A stretch of DNA of 64,000 nucleotides, from assembly GCF_000599985.1 (NCBI RefSeq), contig NZ_CP007445.1, positions 2,232,001-2,296,000 on the forward strand, written 5' to 3'. The DNA is from Gilliamella apicola (GTDB lineage Bacteria; Pseudomonadota; Gammaproteobacteria; Enterobacterales; Orbaceae). The translations under genes and the position numbers were made by a program. Positions 11,483-19,713 of this stretch are shown in pieces. Positions within the stretch are counted from its first letter, which is position 1. The number at the start of each line of letters is the position of its first letter. Below the pieces are notes generated by a model. The model was not told the origin of the DNA. It worked only from the letters and a program-made list of their open reading frames with translations, and ran no database searches.

Positions 11483-12058
11483 TTAATCAGTTATTAATGG
11501 TTTAATCTTTTCATCAATAATATCACGGGCTCTAAAAATTCGTGATCTTACTGTACCAACAGGTGTACCCATAATTTCGGCAATTTCTTCATAACTTAAA
11601 CCATCAATTTCACGCAATGTAATAGCTGTTTTTAAATCATCAGGTAACGCTTCAATTGCCTCAAATACAACTTTTCCAACTTCTTTTGAAAGTACTAAAC
11701 TTTCTGGATTATCAATATCTCTTAAAGATTCTGCACTGTCATAACTTTCGGCTTCACTTGCATCAATATCTGATGATGGAGGCCGACGCCCCTGAGAAAT
11801 TAAATAATTTTTTGCTGTATTAACTGCTATTCTGTACAACCATGTATAAAATATACTTTCACCTTTAAATAGGCTTAAAGAGCGGTAAGCCTTAATAAAA
11901 GTTTCTTGCACAACATCTGGAACCTCAGAAGCTGAAACATAGCGAGAAACCAAATGAGCGAGTTTATTTTGATAACGAACAACAAGCAAATTGAACGCAT
12001 TTTTGTCCCCATTTAATACGCGATCAACTAATACTTGGTCTGTTATTTGCTCCCCCAT
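11483..12058 (-). CDS. rpoE: RNA polymerase sigma-E factor
   Basis: ECF sigma factor for envelope stress. Region 2 is seen in FNLLVVRYQNKLAHLV, PDVVQETFIKAYRSL and FYTWLYRIAVNTAKN. Region 4 is LPDDLKTAITLREIDGLSYEEIA followed by GTPVGTVRSRIFRARD. Length of 191 residues equals the enteric protein. A promoter matching the sigma-E consensus lies 62-89 bases upstream of the start, suggesting autoregulation. rseA and rseB follow directly, while rseC is absent. Confidence 0.98.
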   Translation of the reverse strand: MGEQITDQVLVDRVLNGDKNAFNLLVVRYQNKLAHLVSRYVSASEVPDVVQETFIKAYRSLSLFKGESIFYTWLYRIAVNTAKNYLISQGRRPPSSDIDASEAESYDSAESLRDIDNPESLVLSKEVGKVVFEAIEALPDDLKTAITLREIDGLSYEEIAEIMGTPVGTVRSRIFRARDIIDEKIKPLITD

Positions 12059-12119
12059 TAAAGGCCAACCCTCACTATGTTAATAACTGCTTGTGGCCCC
12101 AAAATGTGCTTACTTACAG

Positions 12120-12147
12120 TTAGATTGTTAAATTTGAAAAAAGTTCC
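12120..12147 (-). promoter_or_regulatory. Sigma-E type autoregulatory promoter of rpoE
   Basis: Read on the minus strand, GGAACTT (12141-12147) is followed after 16 bases by TCTAA (12120-12124). Elements and spacing are those of the sigma-E promoter in front of E. coli rpoE as I remember it. It points into rpoE, with an expected start near 12112. Confidence 0.85.
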
Positions 12148-12268
12148 CATTTATTTTAATAGAAATATAATTTTTTTCATATCAAAATACCTTTGAAACA
12201 TTTTTTATAATAAATAATATTAATTTTATTGAATTTTTTATAATATGCTGTAACTTTACAGATCAGTG

Positions 12269-14740
12269 TTAATTCAATAAGTAGATCTCTCGTTCGCCAG
12301 CATTATTATAAGTAATTTGATAAAATTGCGGTAGATTGAAATTGACAGAACTACTCGTAGTAAAAGTAAATCTATCATCAGATAAAACATAAAAATCATT
12401 AATGGCTTTGACCATATTTTCTCTACTACCATTACAATTTCGATATATTTCTATTTGATTATTCTCATTTAAAATATAAAGATCAAATCCCGTGTTGGTA
12501 TCTTCGAAAAAGAACTGAATTACACCTTGATAGGCTACGCTGTCTATTTCTTTAGGCAGTTCATTCGTTTCATCTAGTATATTTAATGGTCTTCCTTGAG
12601 CTTTATTATTAGACACTGCACCATAAAAATCAATGGCATTTTCAAATTGGTGGAAAGAGACACCTAGTCGTTCAAAAAATAGATACCAAGATTCACCATC
12701 AATTCTCAAAGGTTTAACTTGAGTTAAATTATTTATCGTAGAACTTAATCTCAGTTCTACGCAATCATCCATCAATTTTTTTATTTGTTGTCTAATTTGG
12801 TTATTTAAGCATTGACTATAACAAAATATTTCCAATGAATTGGGTAAATCTGCATCTTTATGCATTCGGTTAAGTAACGCTTTTATAGCTTCAAGAACAC
12901 ATAATTTACCATTAAAATGTAAAACACGAATTTCATTCCAAGAATTACGATATAATAAGTCTATCGATCCAACTAAGCTTAATTCATTTTCACCATAATT
13001 TAATATGTTCGAATTAAATTCATCTTCTAAATTTAAGTTTAATGTAGGATCGTTTTCGAGATTTAAAATTATGGCTAAGTGACGTATTTCGCAGGGTCCA
13101 TAAAGTTGTTCTTCGGTTGCGGTTGGAACATTAATAGGAAAATATGCTTTTAAATCTTTAATAAATTGGGTTATTTTAGTCTTATCGCGATCTTCACCAT
13201 TATGATAATAAAACTCCGTTGAATCACAAATCATATTATTAAAATAGCACCAACTAACTAATTTAACCAAATGTTTACTATATTCTATATATTGATGACC
13301 AATGATGTCATTTAAAATTGGTTTTTGTTTATACACATACCAACCTGCTCGATTTATCCTATCTTCTTTAACATAAATAAATGTAAGCGTATCTTCTTGT
13401 AAATTATTGGAAATATTTAGTTTTAATGTGGTTATTTTACCAGGTAATACTTCAAAAGATGCATAAAGTTTACGTGTTAATATTGCTAAGTCTTGTGGGC
13501 TAATTAATGAATCTAAATTATTACGACGACCAAAATTTAGTAAATTGCGATAACCAGTCATCATTGTCTGCAATAATATTTCGTGTATTTCACGAACCTG
13601 TTCTATTTTCCAAGTATTGCTAGCATCTAATTTAGCAATAATCTCTTTACTCCATCCCCATTGTTTAACTAAATCGTCAAGGACTTTTCGACGCCAAGAT
13701 GGCAAACGACTAGGTACAGATAATTTTTCATTAACTTTTAAATAAAAACACGTTCTAATCAGTTCTAATCGTGAAAAATCTTTAATTTCAACAAGATAAT
13801 CAGTTAATCGTTGCAAAAGCATATAGTACGAATCTAAATAGCAACCTTGATAAATTTCTGCCTTTTGAATGTAACTACGCATCTCATATGCGATCGGTTT
13901 ATTTTCAGGATAAATCCATGAATAAGCTTCAAGTAATAAAGTTTTCAAAACAGCTTTAAACGGAGAATCAATACTTTTATAAAGTTGCCATAAGCTGGCG
14001 CCAAAATATTCTTCTGCTGATAGTCCAGTTAATGGACCAAAATCAATCCATTCATCACGGATGATAATATTCTGCTCGATTAATGCTTGAACACACTTTT
14101 CATAAGTCGGATATTTTGTGTTATTAATAATTAAATCGCTAGGCACTGCAAACCATAATAATAATTTACCTGCCAATAAGTTGGCCGAACGATAAAACTC
14201 TTCTAACAATAATATATGTTGAGCCGAACCGCAATTTTCACCGATTAAACATTCATGATGCTTATTAATAAAGCGATCGACATCTACAACAAATAAAGTT
14301 AATTTAATTCCTAATTCTTTAGCCCATTGCTCAATTAAACGACATTTTTTTTGTAAAGATGACTTTCTATCTGCTGATAAATTATTTTCAATGCAAATCC
14401 AAATATCCAAATCTGATGCAACTGATTGTCCAATTGAACATGTGCTACCCATTGAATATAGAGCCGAAATGTCAGGTTTAACAGTTGTTAATGGAGCAAT
14501 AAAATTAAAATCATTTTTTAATTGGGTAGAAATAGTTTCAGAAATTTCATAACATGCAATACCCTTGGGCATATCTTCATTTAAATAGCCTGGAAGTTTG
14601 GGGTCATGAAAGTGAAAAAGAGCCGGCAGAAACGAAAAAACATGTTGAAATTCTTCTGACATAGCATTAAGAGCACGTTCATGTTTCAATAAAGCAAGAT
14701 CTTTAAGTTGTTTTTTTATGTTGTTAATATAATATTGCAT
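12269..14740 (-). CDS. cyaA: Class I adenylate cyclase
   Basis: Makes cAMP from ATP, the signal for CRP. The N-terminal catalytic domain shows GSTCSIGQSVASDLDIWIC, the nucleotidyltransferase-like G-S and D-x-D block of class I cyclases, and KPGYL-type upstream blocks (LPGYLNEDMPKGI). The C-terminal regulatory half is complete. A longer frame reaches a TTG at 14776, but alignment with the family N terminus (MQYYINNIKKQLKDL) favours the ATG at 14740, giving 823 residues against 848 in E. coli. Its presence fits the CRP-like sites upstream of the galactosidase genes in this window. It is transcribed alone; rpoE lies downstream beyond a 210-base gap. Confidence 0.96.
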   Translation of the reverse strand: MQYYINNIKKQLKDLALLKHERALNAMSEEFQHVFSFLPALFHFHDPKLPGYLNEDMPKGIACYEISETISTQLKNDFNFIAPLTTVKPDISALYSMGSTCSIGQSVASDLDIWICIENNLSADRKSSLQKKCRLIEQWAKELGIKLTLFVVDVDRFINKHHECLIGENCGSAQHILLLEEFYRSANLLAGKLLLWFAVPSDLIINNTKYPTYEKCVQALIEQNIIIRDEWIDFGPLTGLSAEEYFGASLWQLYKSIDSPFKAVLKTLLLEAYSWIYPENKPIAYEMRSYIQKAEIYQGCYLDSYYMLLQRLTDYLVEIKDFSRLELIRTCFYLKVNEKLSVPSRLPSWRRKVLDDLVKQWGWSKEIIAKLDASNTWKIEQVREIHEILLQTMMTGYRNLLNFGRRNNLDSLISPQDLAILTRKLYASFEVLPGKITTLKLNISNNLQEDTLTFIYVKEDRINRAGWYVYKQKPILNDIIGHQYIEYSKHLVKLVSWCYFNNMICDSTEFYYHNGEDRDKTKITQFIKDLKAYFPINVPTATEEQLYGPCEIRHLAIILNLENDPTLNLNLEDEFNSNILNYGENELSLVGSIDLLYRNSWNEIRVLHFNGKLCVLEAIKALLNRMHKDADLPNSLEIFCYSQCLNNQIRQQIKKLMDDCVELRLSSTINNLTQVKPLRIDGESWYLFFERLGVSFHQFENAIDFYGAVSNNKAQGRPLNILDETNELPKEIDSVAYQGVIQFFFEDTNTGFDLYILNENNQIEIYRNCNGSRENMVKAINDFYVLSDDRFTFTTSSSVNFNLPQFYQITYNNAGEREIYLLN

Positions 14741-14846
14741 GGCATTATTCAAGTAAAACACGTGTACTACTAACAAACAATTTCAATCTAACATTTTATT
14801 ATTATAACGTAAATAGAACGTTAAATTAAAAAACAAAATAAATATT

Positions 14847-15463
14847 ATGATCACATTAGAAAAAATAACGGATATTTTGAAAACAGTTAAGCACCCTAAA
14901 CAAATCAATAATAAAGCCGCAGTATTAATTCCAATTGTGAACGTAGATAATCAATTACACTTGTTATTTCAAATTAGATCTCATAAACTCAAATGGCAAC
15001 CAGGTGATATCTGCTTTCCTGGCGGTAAAATTGAAATGGAAGATATAAATCCAGAACAAACGGCAAAAAGAGAAACATGTGAGGAACTGGGACTTTCAAG
15101 CAATGAAATTACTATTTTAGGTCAGTTACCTAAATTTATTGCCACACTAGGAATGATAATTTATCCATTTGTAGGTAAAATTGATTCTATAGATAATTTA
15201 AAACTGAACTTTGACGAAGTTGAAAGCATTTTTACGGTTCCGCTTGAGTGGTTTAAAAAAATCAACCTGTACATGCTACAATGCAAGTTGGGCATAAACC
15301 AGATAATGATTTTCCTTATAACTTATTACCCAATCGCCCAAAAGACTGGCAAAAAAGATCTGAACATTTAGTTTACTTTTATCAATATAATAATTATATT
15401 ATCTGGGGTCTAACTGCTCAAATAATAATACAATTTATTAATACAATTCAAAAAGCAACATAA
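14847..15463 (+). pseudogene. nudL: NudL/YeaB-type Nudix hydrolase with frameshift in A7 run
   Basis: Nudix enzymes of this type hydrolyse CoA or related nucleoside diphosphates. The first frame (14847 to about 15261) contains a Nudix box beginning GDICFPGGKIE and continuing RETCEELGL. At 15255-15261 there is a run of seven A. After it the first frame loses similarity. The second frame (seen from before 15281 to 15463) continues the family C terminus: MQVGHKPDNDFPY, HLVYFYQYNNYIIWGLTAQII. One extra A would join the two into a protein of about 205 residues. It may be a pseudogene, a phase-variable tract, a gene rescued by polymerase slippage, or a sequencing error. As read, the product is cut at about 174 residues but keeps the whole catalytic box. 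Confidence 0.8.
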
Positions 15464-15804
15464 TTTAAGAAAAATCAGCAATCTAATTTAAAAAAATATT
15501 TCTACTTTAATTAACGTTCTTCAGTAATCTTTGTATTTTTAGCACAATGTTTCTATAAGTTTCATTTATTACTATATATTTCTTTATGAGTTTCATTAAA
15601 TCCAAATATATTAAAACAAACTACTCTTATATTTTTAAGATAAAGATTTATGGCTAAACGCAATTAAAAATGTGTAGATATAGACATAAAAATCTTAGAG
15701 TTTGATCGTATATAAATATCTGTAAATTATGCTTTTTTTTCAAATTTAAAAAAGCGTTAAAAATTAACTTTAGTTTTAATAATTTATAAATGAAGGAAAT
15801 GATC
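15464..15804. other. Gene-free stretch upstream of the ydgH-like gene
   Basis: AT-rich, with many stops in all frames and no RNA gene that I recognise. A TTGATC at about 15701 followed 17 bases later by AATTAT is a weak promoter candidate for the downstream secreted protein. Nothing else stands out. Confidence 0.4.
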
Positions 15805-16605
15805 ATGAAACGTTTTAACAAATCATCCATTACTCTTGCTATTTTATTATCATTACCAGTTGCTAATGTTTATGCAGCAGATGCTTTGACCTCTCAAGAA
15901 GCAAAAAACTTAATTCCACTTAAAGAAATTTCGGTAACTGGTAGATATTTACAAGCTGAAAATGCAGCAGATGATATTTCTCGAGCTGCAGATGAAGCTG
16001 GTGCAAAATACTATCATATCAAATCTATTGAGAATGCAATGACTAATAATTCAGCCGATAGCGCTGTTGTTTACGCCGATATTTATCAATCTAACCAACC
16101 TGTCGCTGTGGAAAAAAAAGAAGTGACACAAAATGGTGTCGTTCTTTATCCGCGCGCTAAAGCCCTTTATTATCTTCCATTTGAAGTTATCAAATTTAAA
16201 GGTAATTATAATAATACTGCCGAAATAATGAATGACGCGAGTAAATTAGCTGCAGAAAAGGATGCATATGCTTTTTATGTTTACTCTATTGCACCTTCTG
16301 ATATCAAAAATCAGGAGCAAGACATTGATGTTGCATTATACAAAAAAGATGCAGTAGTAAGAGATTTCATTGTTTCTAAAGCAATAGAAGGTGAAGATGC
16401 TTACGAAATCACGAGTGATGCGTTTCAAACAATGACACCTTATGAAACAATTAGTTTCCATGGTTCATTCAATAATACAGCTGAAATCAGTGCTGAGGCT
16501 CAAAAATATGCAATTGCTAATGATGCACACTTCTATTATGTGAAAGAAATATCGACAAATCCAGCTGGTACAATACAAACCGTTTATGTAAATTTATATA
16601 AATAA
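15805..16605 (+). CDS. Secreted protein with three YdgH/BhsA/McbA (YhcN) repeats
   Basis: A signal peptide (about 1-24, ending ANVYA) is followed by three similar units of about 60 residues. They begin PLKEISVTGRYLQAENAADD, PFEVIKFKGNYNNTAEIMND and PYETISFHGSFNNTAEISAE; each ends in a beta strand of the type V-Y-x-x-L/I-Y. This is the three-domain layout of E. coli YdgH; single-domain relatives (BhsA, McbA, YhcN) affect stress and biofilm traits. Of the ATGs at 15790, 15799 and 15805, only the last is properly spaced from the AAGGA at 15793-15797, giving 266 residues. It is a periplasmic or surface protein, and its biochemical role is unknown. Confidence 0.8.
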   Translation: MKRFNKSSITLAILLSLPVANVYAADALTSQEAKNLIPLKEISVTGRYLQAENAADDISRAADEAGAKYYHIKSIENAMTNNSADSAVVYADIYQSNQPVAVEKKEVTQNGVVLYPRAKALYYLPFEVIKFKGNYNNTAEIMNDASKLAAEKDAYAFYVYSIAPSDIKNQEQDIDVALYKKDAVVRDFIVSKAIEGEDAYEITSDAFQTMTPYETISFHGSFNNTAEISAEAQKYAIANDAHFYYVKEISTNPAGTIQTVYVNLYK

Positions 16606-16623
16606 TAAGTTAATTTCTTACAT

Positions 16624-16664
16624 AACTTTCTACGTGAAATATCAGTTCAAGCACGTGGAAAGTT
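16624..16664 (+). terminator. Hairpin after the ydgH-like gene
   Basis: Arms 16624-16636 and 16652-16664 pair over 12 of 13 positions, with a 15-base loop. It lies 19 bases after the stop codon. The tail (ATTATT) is only partly T-rich, so termination is plausible but not certain. Confidence 0.5.
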
Positions 16665-17188
16665 ATTATTAGCCCCTCATTAAAAGTATACCGATTGAAC
16701 TGAAAATGATATTTTTTGCTAGATATTTTTGTGGGCTATTTGTTGACTACTATTTTAATTATTATATAGTTTTTTGATGCTAAAAGTTTCCATATTATAC
16801 TTCCTTTGGTTTTGACTGAACCACAATTATTAAATGCATACCATTCAAATCTTCTGCTTAATATGTCAAGTACAATGATCCACTAAAATTTGTTTAAGTA
16901 AATACTATCTGATTTACGATTATCAGGAGTTATAACATTTGGAAATGCATTAATTAGTTTTCATCATCATAATGTTTATACCTCAACTTCTTCAACAAAA
17001 GATATAACAACATTAAAGAAAATAAATCGTTCTTTTGAATATGTTTAATTAAATTTTAATAATTATATTAAAAAGAGTTTTTATAATTTCTATTTTAAAT
17101 CAATGGTAAATTGTTAAATTTAAGTTAATGATATATAATTTTTTAAGTTAACTCATAAATTTATAAAAATAATTTAAAGGATTAAAAA
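16665..17188. other. AT-rich gene-free stretch before the three-gene operon
   Basis: No convincing gene. A frame of about 47 codons without an ATG (about 16905-17048) reads NALISFHHHNVYTSTSS and may be a gene remnant or chance. The last bases carry a good AAAGGA Shine-Dalgarno (17175-17180) for the gene at 17189. No clear promoter was seen. Confidence 0.4.
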
Positions 17189-18340
17189 ATGTCTAGCCAA
17201 GTTGTTACTTATGTCGATAGAGCGGTACAGGTATTAAATAAAATCGGCATTATACTTAAACCTCAAACCGATGCACCAATTTTAAAATTACTGGATAATG
17301 TTACCGAGATTGATAAAAATCGGGTTATGTCGATAGCACGTACCCTGCAACAACAAAGTGCGTTTAATGAAGTAGTTCGAGAACAAATTGATGGTGTTCA
17401 AGTATCACAGCGTTATACCAAAATAGTTAATCATTTTGATAGTATTCGTACTGATATGGAAAAAATGATAGGTTGGCTTGATGATGGTCGATTAGACTTT
17501 TTTGAAAGGATCAAAATTGGTTGGATGAGGCTTCAACGAGGATCAATTCCAGATCGTTTTAATCTTATCAAAGATACCTACCTAGAAGTGTCAAAAGAAA
17601 CAGGTAATCAAGTCGAACGTGAACGTATTATTTTAAATGCTTATCAGGATTTTAGATTTGGATTAAAACAAGCACAGATTACCGCCGAAGAATTAGTCAA
17701 AATGGCTACAGCCCGCCTTGAAGATTGTAAAAATAAATTATCATTAGCCATTGCCGAAGTAGATAATTTCAATTCTGATGATCATGTAGCGCGAGCGCGT
17801 TTAGAACTCATTAGAGATGAAGCATTACGTAATGTTCAACAAGAAGATAGCCGTTATCAAATTATTTTAGATTTAGCGAATAATTTAACTGTTTCTTATA
17901 ATTCAGCAGAAGTAGTATTTGCACGTTTACAACAAACAACTTCTGTGAAAGAACGAGTATATCAACAAAGCGTTAACTTTTTTTCAACTAATGAAATTGT
18001 GTTTACTGCTTTAAGTGCTTCAATTACCTCTTTAACTGGTTTGAGCGAAAGTACTAAAACTTTAGAAGCTTTGAAAGATGGTATGAATAAAGGTATAGAA
18101 AGTATAGCATCTGTAGGTAATAAACAATTAGAAGAGGCCTTACGTGCAGGATATGGTTCTACCATCAAAGCCGATTCGTTACGTTCTTTAGTTGAAGCGA
18201 TTGTTAATTATCAAGAATCAAGCCAACAGCTAATTAGTGAGCTGCGAAATGAATCAATTGAAAACGCAAAAGAAATAGATCGTATTGTTGAAGATGGAAA
18301 ACAACGCTTTAACAATATTATTTTAAAGGTTAATAGTTAA
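17189..18340 (+). CDS. Uncharacterised all-helical protein, first gene of a three-gene operon
   Basis: 383 residues with no signal peptide or membrane segment, apparently almost all helix. Blocks that look conserved are YVDRAVQVLNKIGIILKP at the N terminus, FDSIRTDMEKMIGWLDDGRLD, ERIKIGWMRLQRGSI and AEELVKMATARLEDCKNKL. The overall character (long amphipathic helices, charged) recalls TelA/YaaN-like or LemA/PspA-like envelope-stress proteins, but I cannot place it firmly in any of them. A strong Shine-Dalgarno precedes it. Its stop overlaps the start of the next gene (TAATG), so translation is probably coupled. Function unknown. Confidence 0.6.
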   Translation: MSSQVVTYVDRAVQVLNKIGIILKPQTDAPILKLLDNVTEIDKNRVMSIARTLQQQSAFNEVVREQIDGVQVSQRYTKIVNHFDSIRTDMEKMIGWLDDGRLDFFERIKIGWMRLQRGSIPDRFNLIKDTYLEVSKETGNQVERERIILNAYQDFRFGLKQAQITAEELVKMATARLEDCKNKLSLAIAEVDNFNSDDHVARARLELIRDEALRNVQQEDSRYQIILDLANNLTVSYNSAEVVFARLQQTTSVKERVYQQSVNFFSTNEIVFTALSASITSLTGLSESTKTLEALKDGMNKGIESIASVGNKQLEEALRAGYGSTIKADSLRSLVEAIVNYQESSQQLISELRNESIENAKEIDRIVEDGKQRFNNIILKVNS

Positions 18341-19710
18341 TGTCGGAAATTAAGCTTAGTGAGCAATTAGGTGCGATGGCAATAATTGATGAGCTTTATC
18401 AAAAGCAGCAATTATTACTTGAGCACCTTGATCGCAATGTTTTGCGGGATAAATTGAAAGAAAACATAAAAAATTACTATCAAACCAAAGGACAATTTAT
18501 TGATGATAGTCTTATAGAAAAAGGAATTAATCTTTGGTTTGATAAACGTTTGCGGTTTAATGTACCTAAACGTAATTGGTTCATGCATTTTCTTGCCTTA
18601 TGTTATATTAAGAGAAACATTTTATATTCCATTATATTTATTATTTTATCTGCTTTAGCTTTAATTAACTTTGCAGAAATAACGTTTGCAAAAAAAATAA
18701 GAAATAATATTGATATTACTTATAACCATATTTTATCCACAAAAAGTACTTTAGATGATTTGAATAAAAAATTTCTTGAAATTGACAAATATCCCATTAA
18801 TTTTTGCCAAGTTCCGATAAAGAAATTAAAAAACTCAATTATCGATTTGCTCAACCAAAATATTATTCCTTCTATAATAAAATCTGGGACAGATATATCT
18901 TCAATAGCGCAGAAAGATGAAGATATACTTAAATATTTAAAAGAGACAGACGAATCAATCAATACTAAATTATCCGAAATCACTTCACAAATAATCCAAT
19001 TGCATGAATTACTTGAAAAGGATAAGAAATTAACTAAATTAATTCAAAATCAAGTATTTAATGATGTAAGTAAGAAGTACCCTATTTTACAAAATGCTGT
19101 CGATTCTATTCTTGATAATCTTAATCAAGGTCAAACAGATATTGATATTAATCGGATTGAAACACTTTATTCTTCAATTGAACGCGCAGAATTTCTTGAA
19201 AAGAAAATTGAATCTGATACCAAACAGTTACTAGAATTAAACGTACCTGAATCAGATATGGATCCCATTATTGCGCTTCAAACATCATTACTTGCTGATT
19301 TAAAAGATTTAAATTTTGAAAATGTTGAAAATTATCAAACAATGATGGCTTACTACATCAAACTAGCACAAACTAATTTAACGTTGACTATCGTTGACCA
19401 TCCAGATCATAAATCTGGGGTAGAACGCACTCATGAGAATACTAATGGTAAATCTTGGTATTTAATTGTTCAAGCATTAACACCAACTGGTAAGCCAACA
19501 TCAATATGGGTAAAAAGCATCGAAACGGGTGAAACCAAATTAGTAGAGATGTTTGGTCAACAAGTTACCTTAAAAACATTTAATGACGTTAAAGAGGATA
19601 AAATAAATGATGGGCATATTGATAATAACAAACTTTGTGCTAAACCAAAAGGACGTTTAATTTTTAACTGTCCAAATTCAGTTAAATCAGGCAGGATTTC
19701 AGAGTGGTAA
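18340..19710 (+). CDS. Uncharacterised membrane-anchored coiled-coil protein (DUF6384-like)
   Basis: 456 residues. The N-terminal helical part (LSEQLGAMAIIDELYQKQ to LWFDKRLRF, 6-73) resembles, from memory, the DUF6384 family. One membrane helix lies at about 93-112 (RNILYSIIFIILSALALINF). A long coiled coil follows (about 115-350), then a C-terminal beta-rich domain starting about 355 (LTLTIVDHPDHKSGVER) with GKSWYLIVQALTPTGKP and DKINDGHI. The topology is not determined by sequence alone. It overlaps the previous gene by one base and ends three bases before the next, so all three are one operon. Function unknown; the layout suggests a scaffold anchored at the inner membrane. Confidence 0.55.
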   Translation: MSEIKLSEQLGAMAIIDELYQKQQLLLEHLDRNVLRDKLKENIKNYYQTKGQFIDDSLIEKGINLWFDKRLRFNVPKRNWFMHFLALCYIKRNILYSIIFIILSALALINFAEITFAKKIRNNIDITYNHILSTKSTLDDLNKKFLEIDKYPINFCQVPIKKLKNSIIDLLNQNIIPSIIKSGTDISSIAQKDEDILKYLKETDESINTKLSEITSQIIQLHELLEKDKKLTKLIQNQVFNDVSKKYPILQNAVDSILDNLNQGQTDIDINRIETLYSSIERAEFLEKKIESDTKQLLELNVPESDMDPIIALQTSLLADLKDLNFENVENYQTMMAYYIKLAQTNLTLTIVDHPDHKSGVERTHENTNGKSWYLIVQALTPTGKPTSIWVKSIETGETKLVEMFGQQVTLKTFNDVKEDKINDGHIDNNKLCAKPKGRLIFNCPNSVKSGRISEW

Positions 19711-19713
19711 ACC

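Noticed and set aside
12269..14776. TTG start of cyaA at 14776
   Set aside because: E. coli cyaA uses TTG, which made this tempting, but the family N terminus aligns with the ATG at 14740, and the 12 extra residues have no counterpart.
16905..17048. Small gene reading NALISFHHHNVYTSTSS
   Set aside because: No ATG/GTG/TTG start with a Shine-Dalgarno, and no similarity that I recognise; kept only as a possible remnant in the intergenic note.
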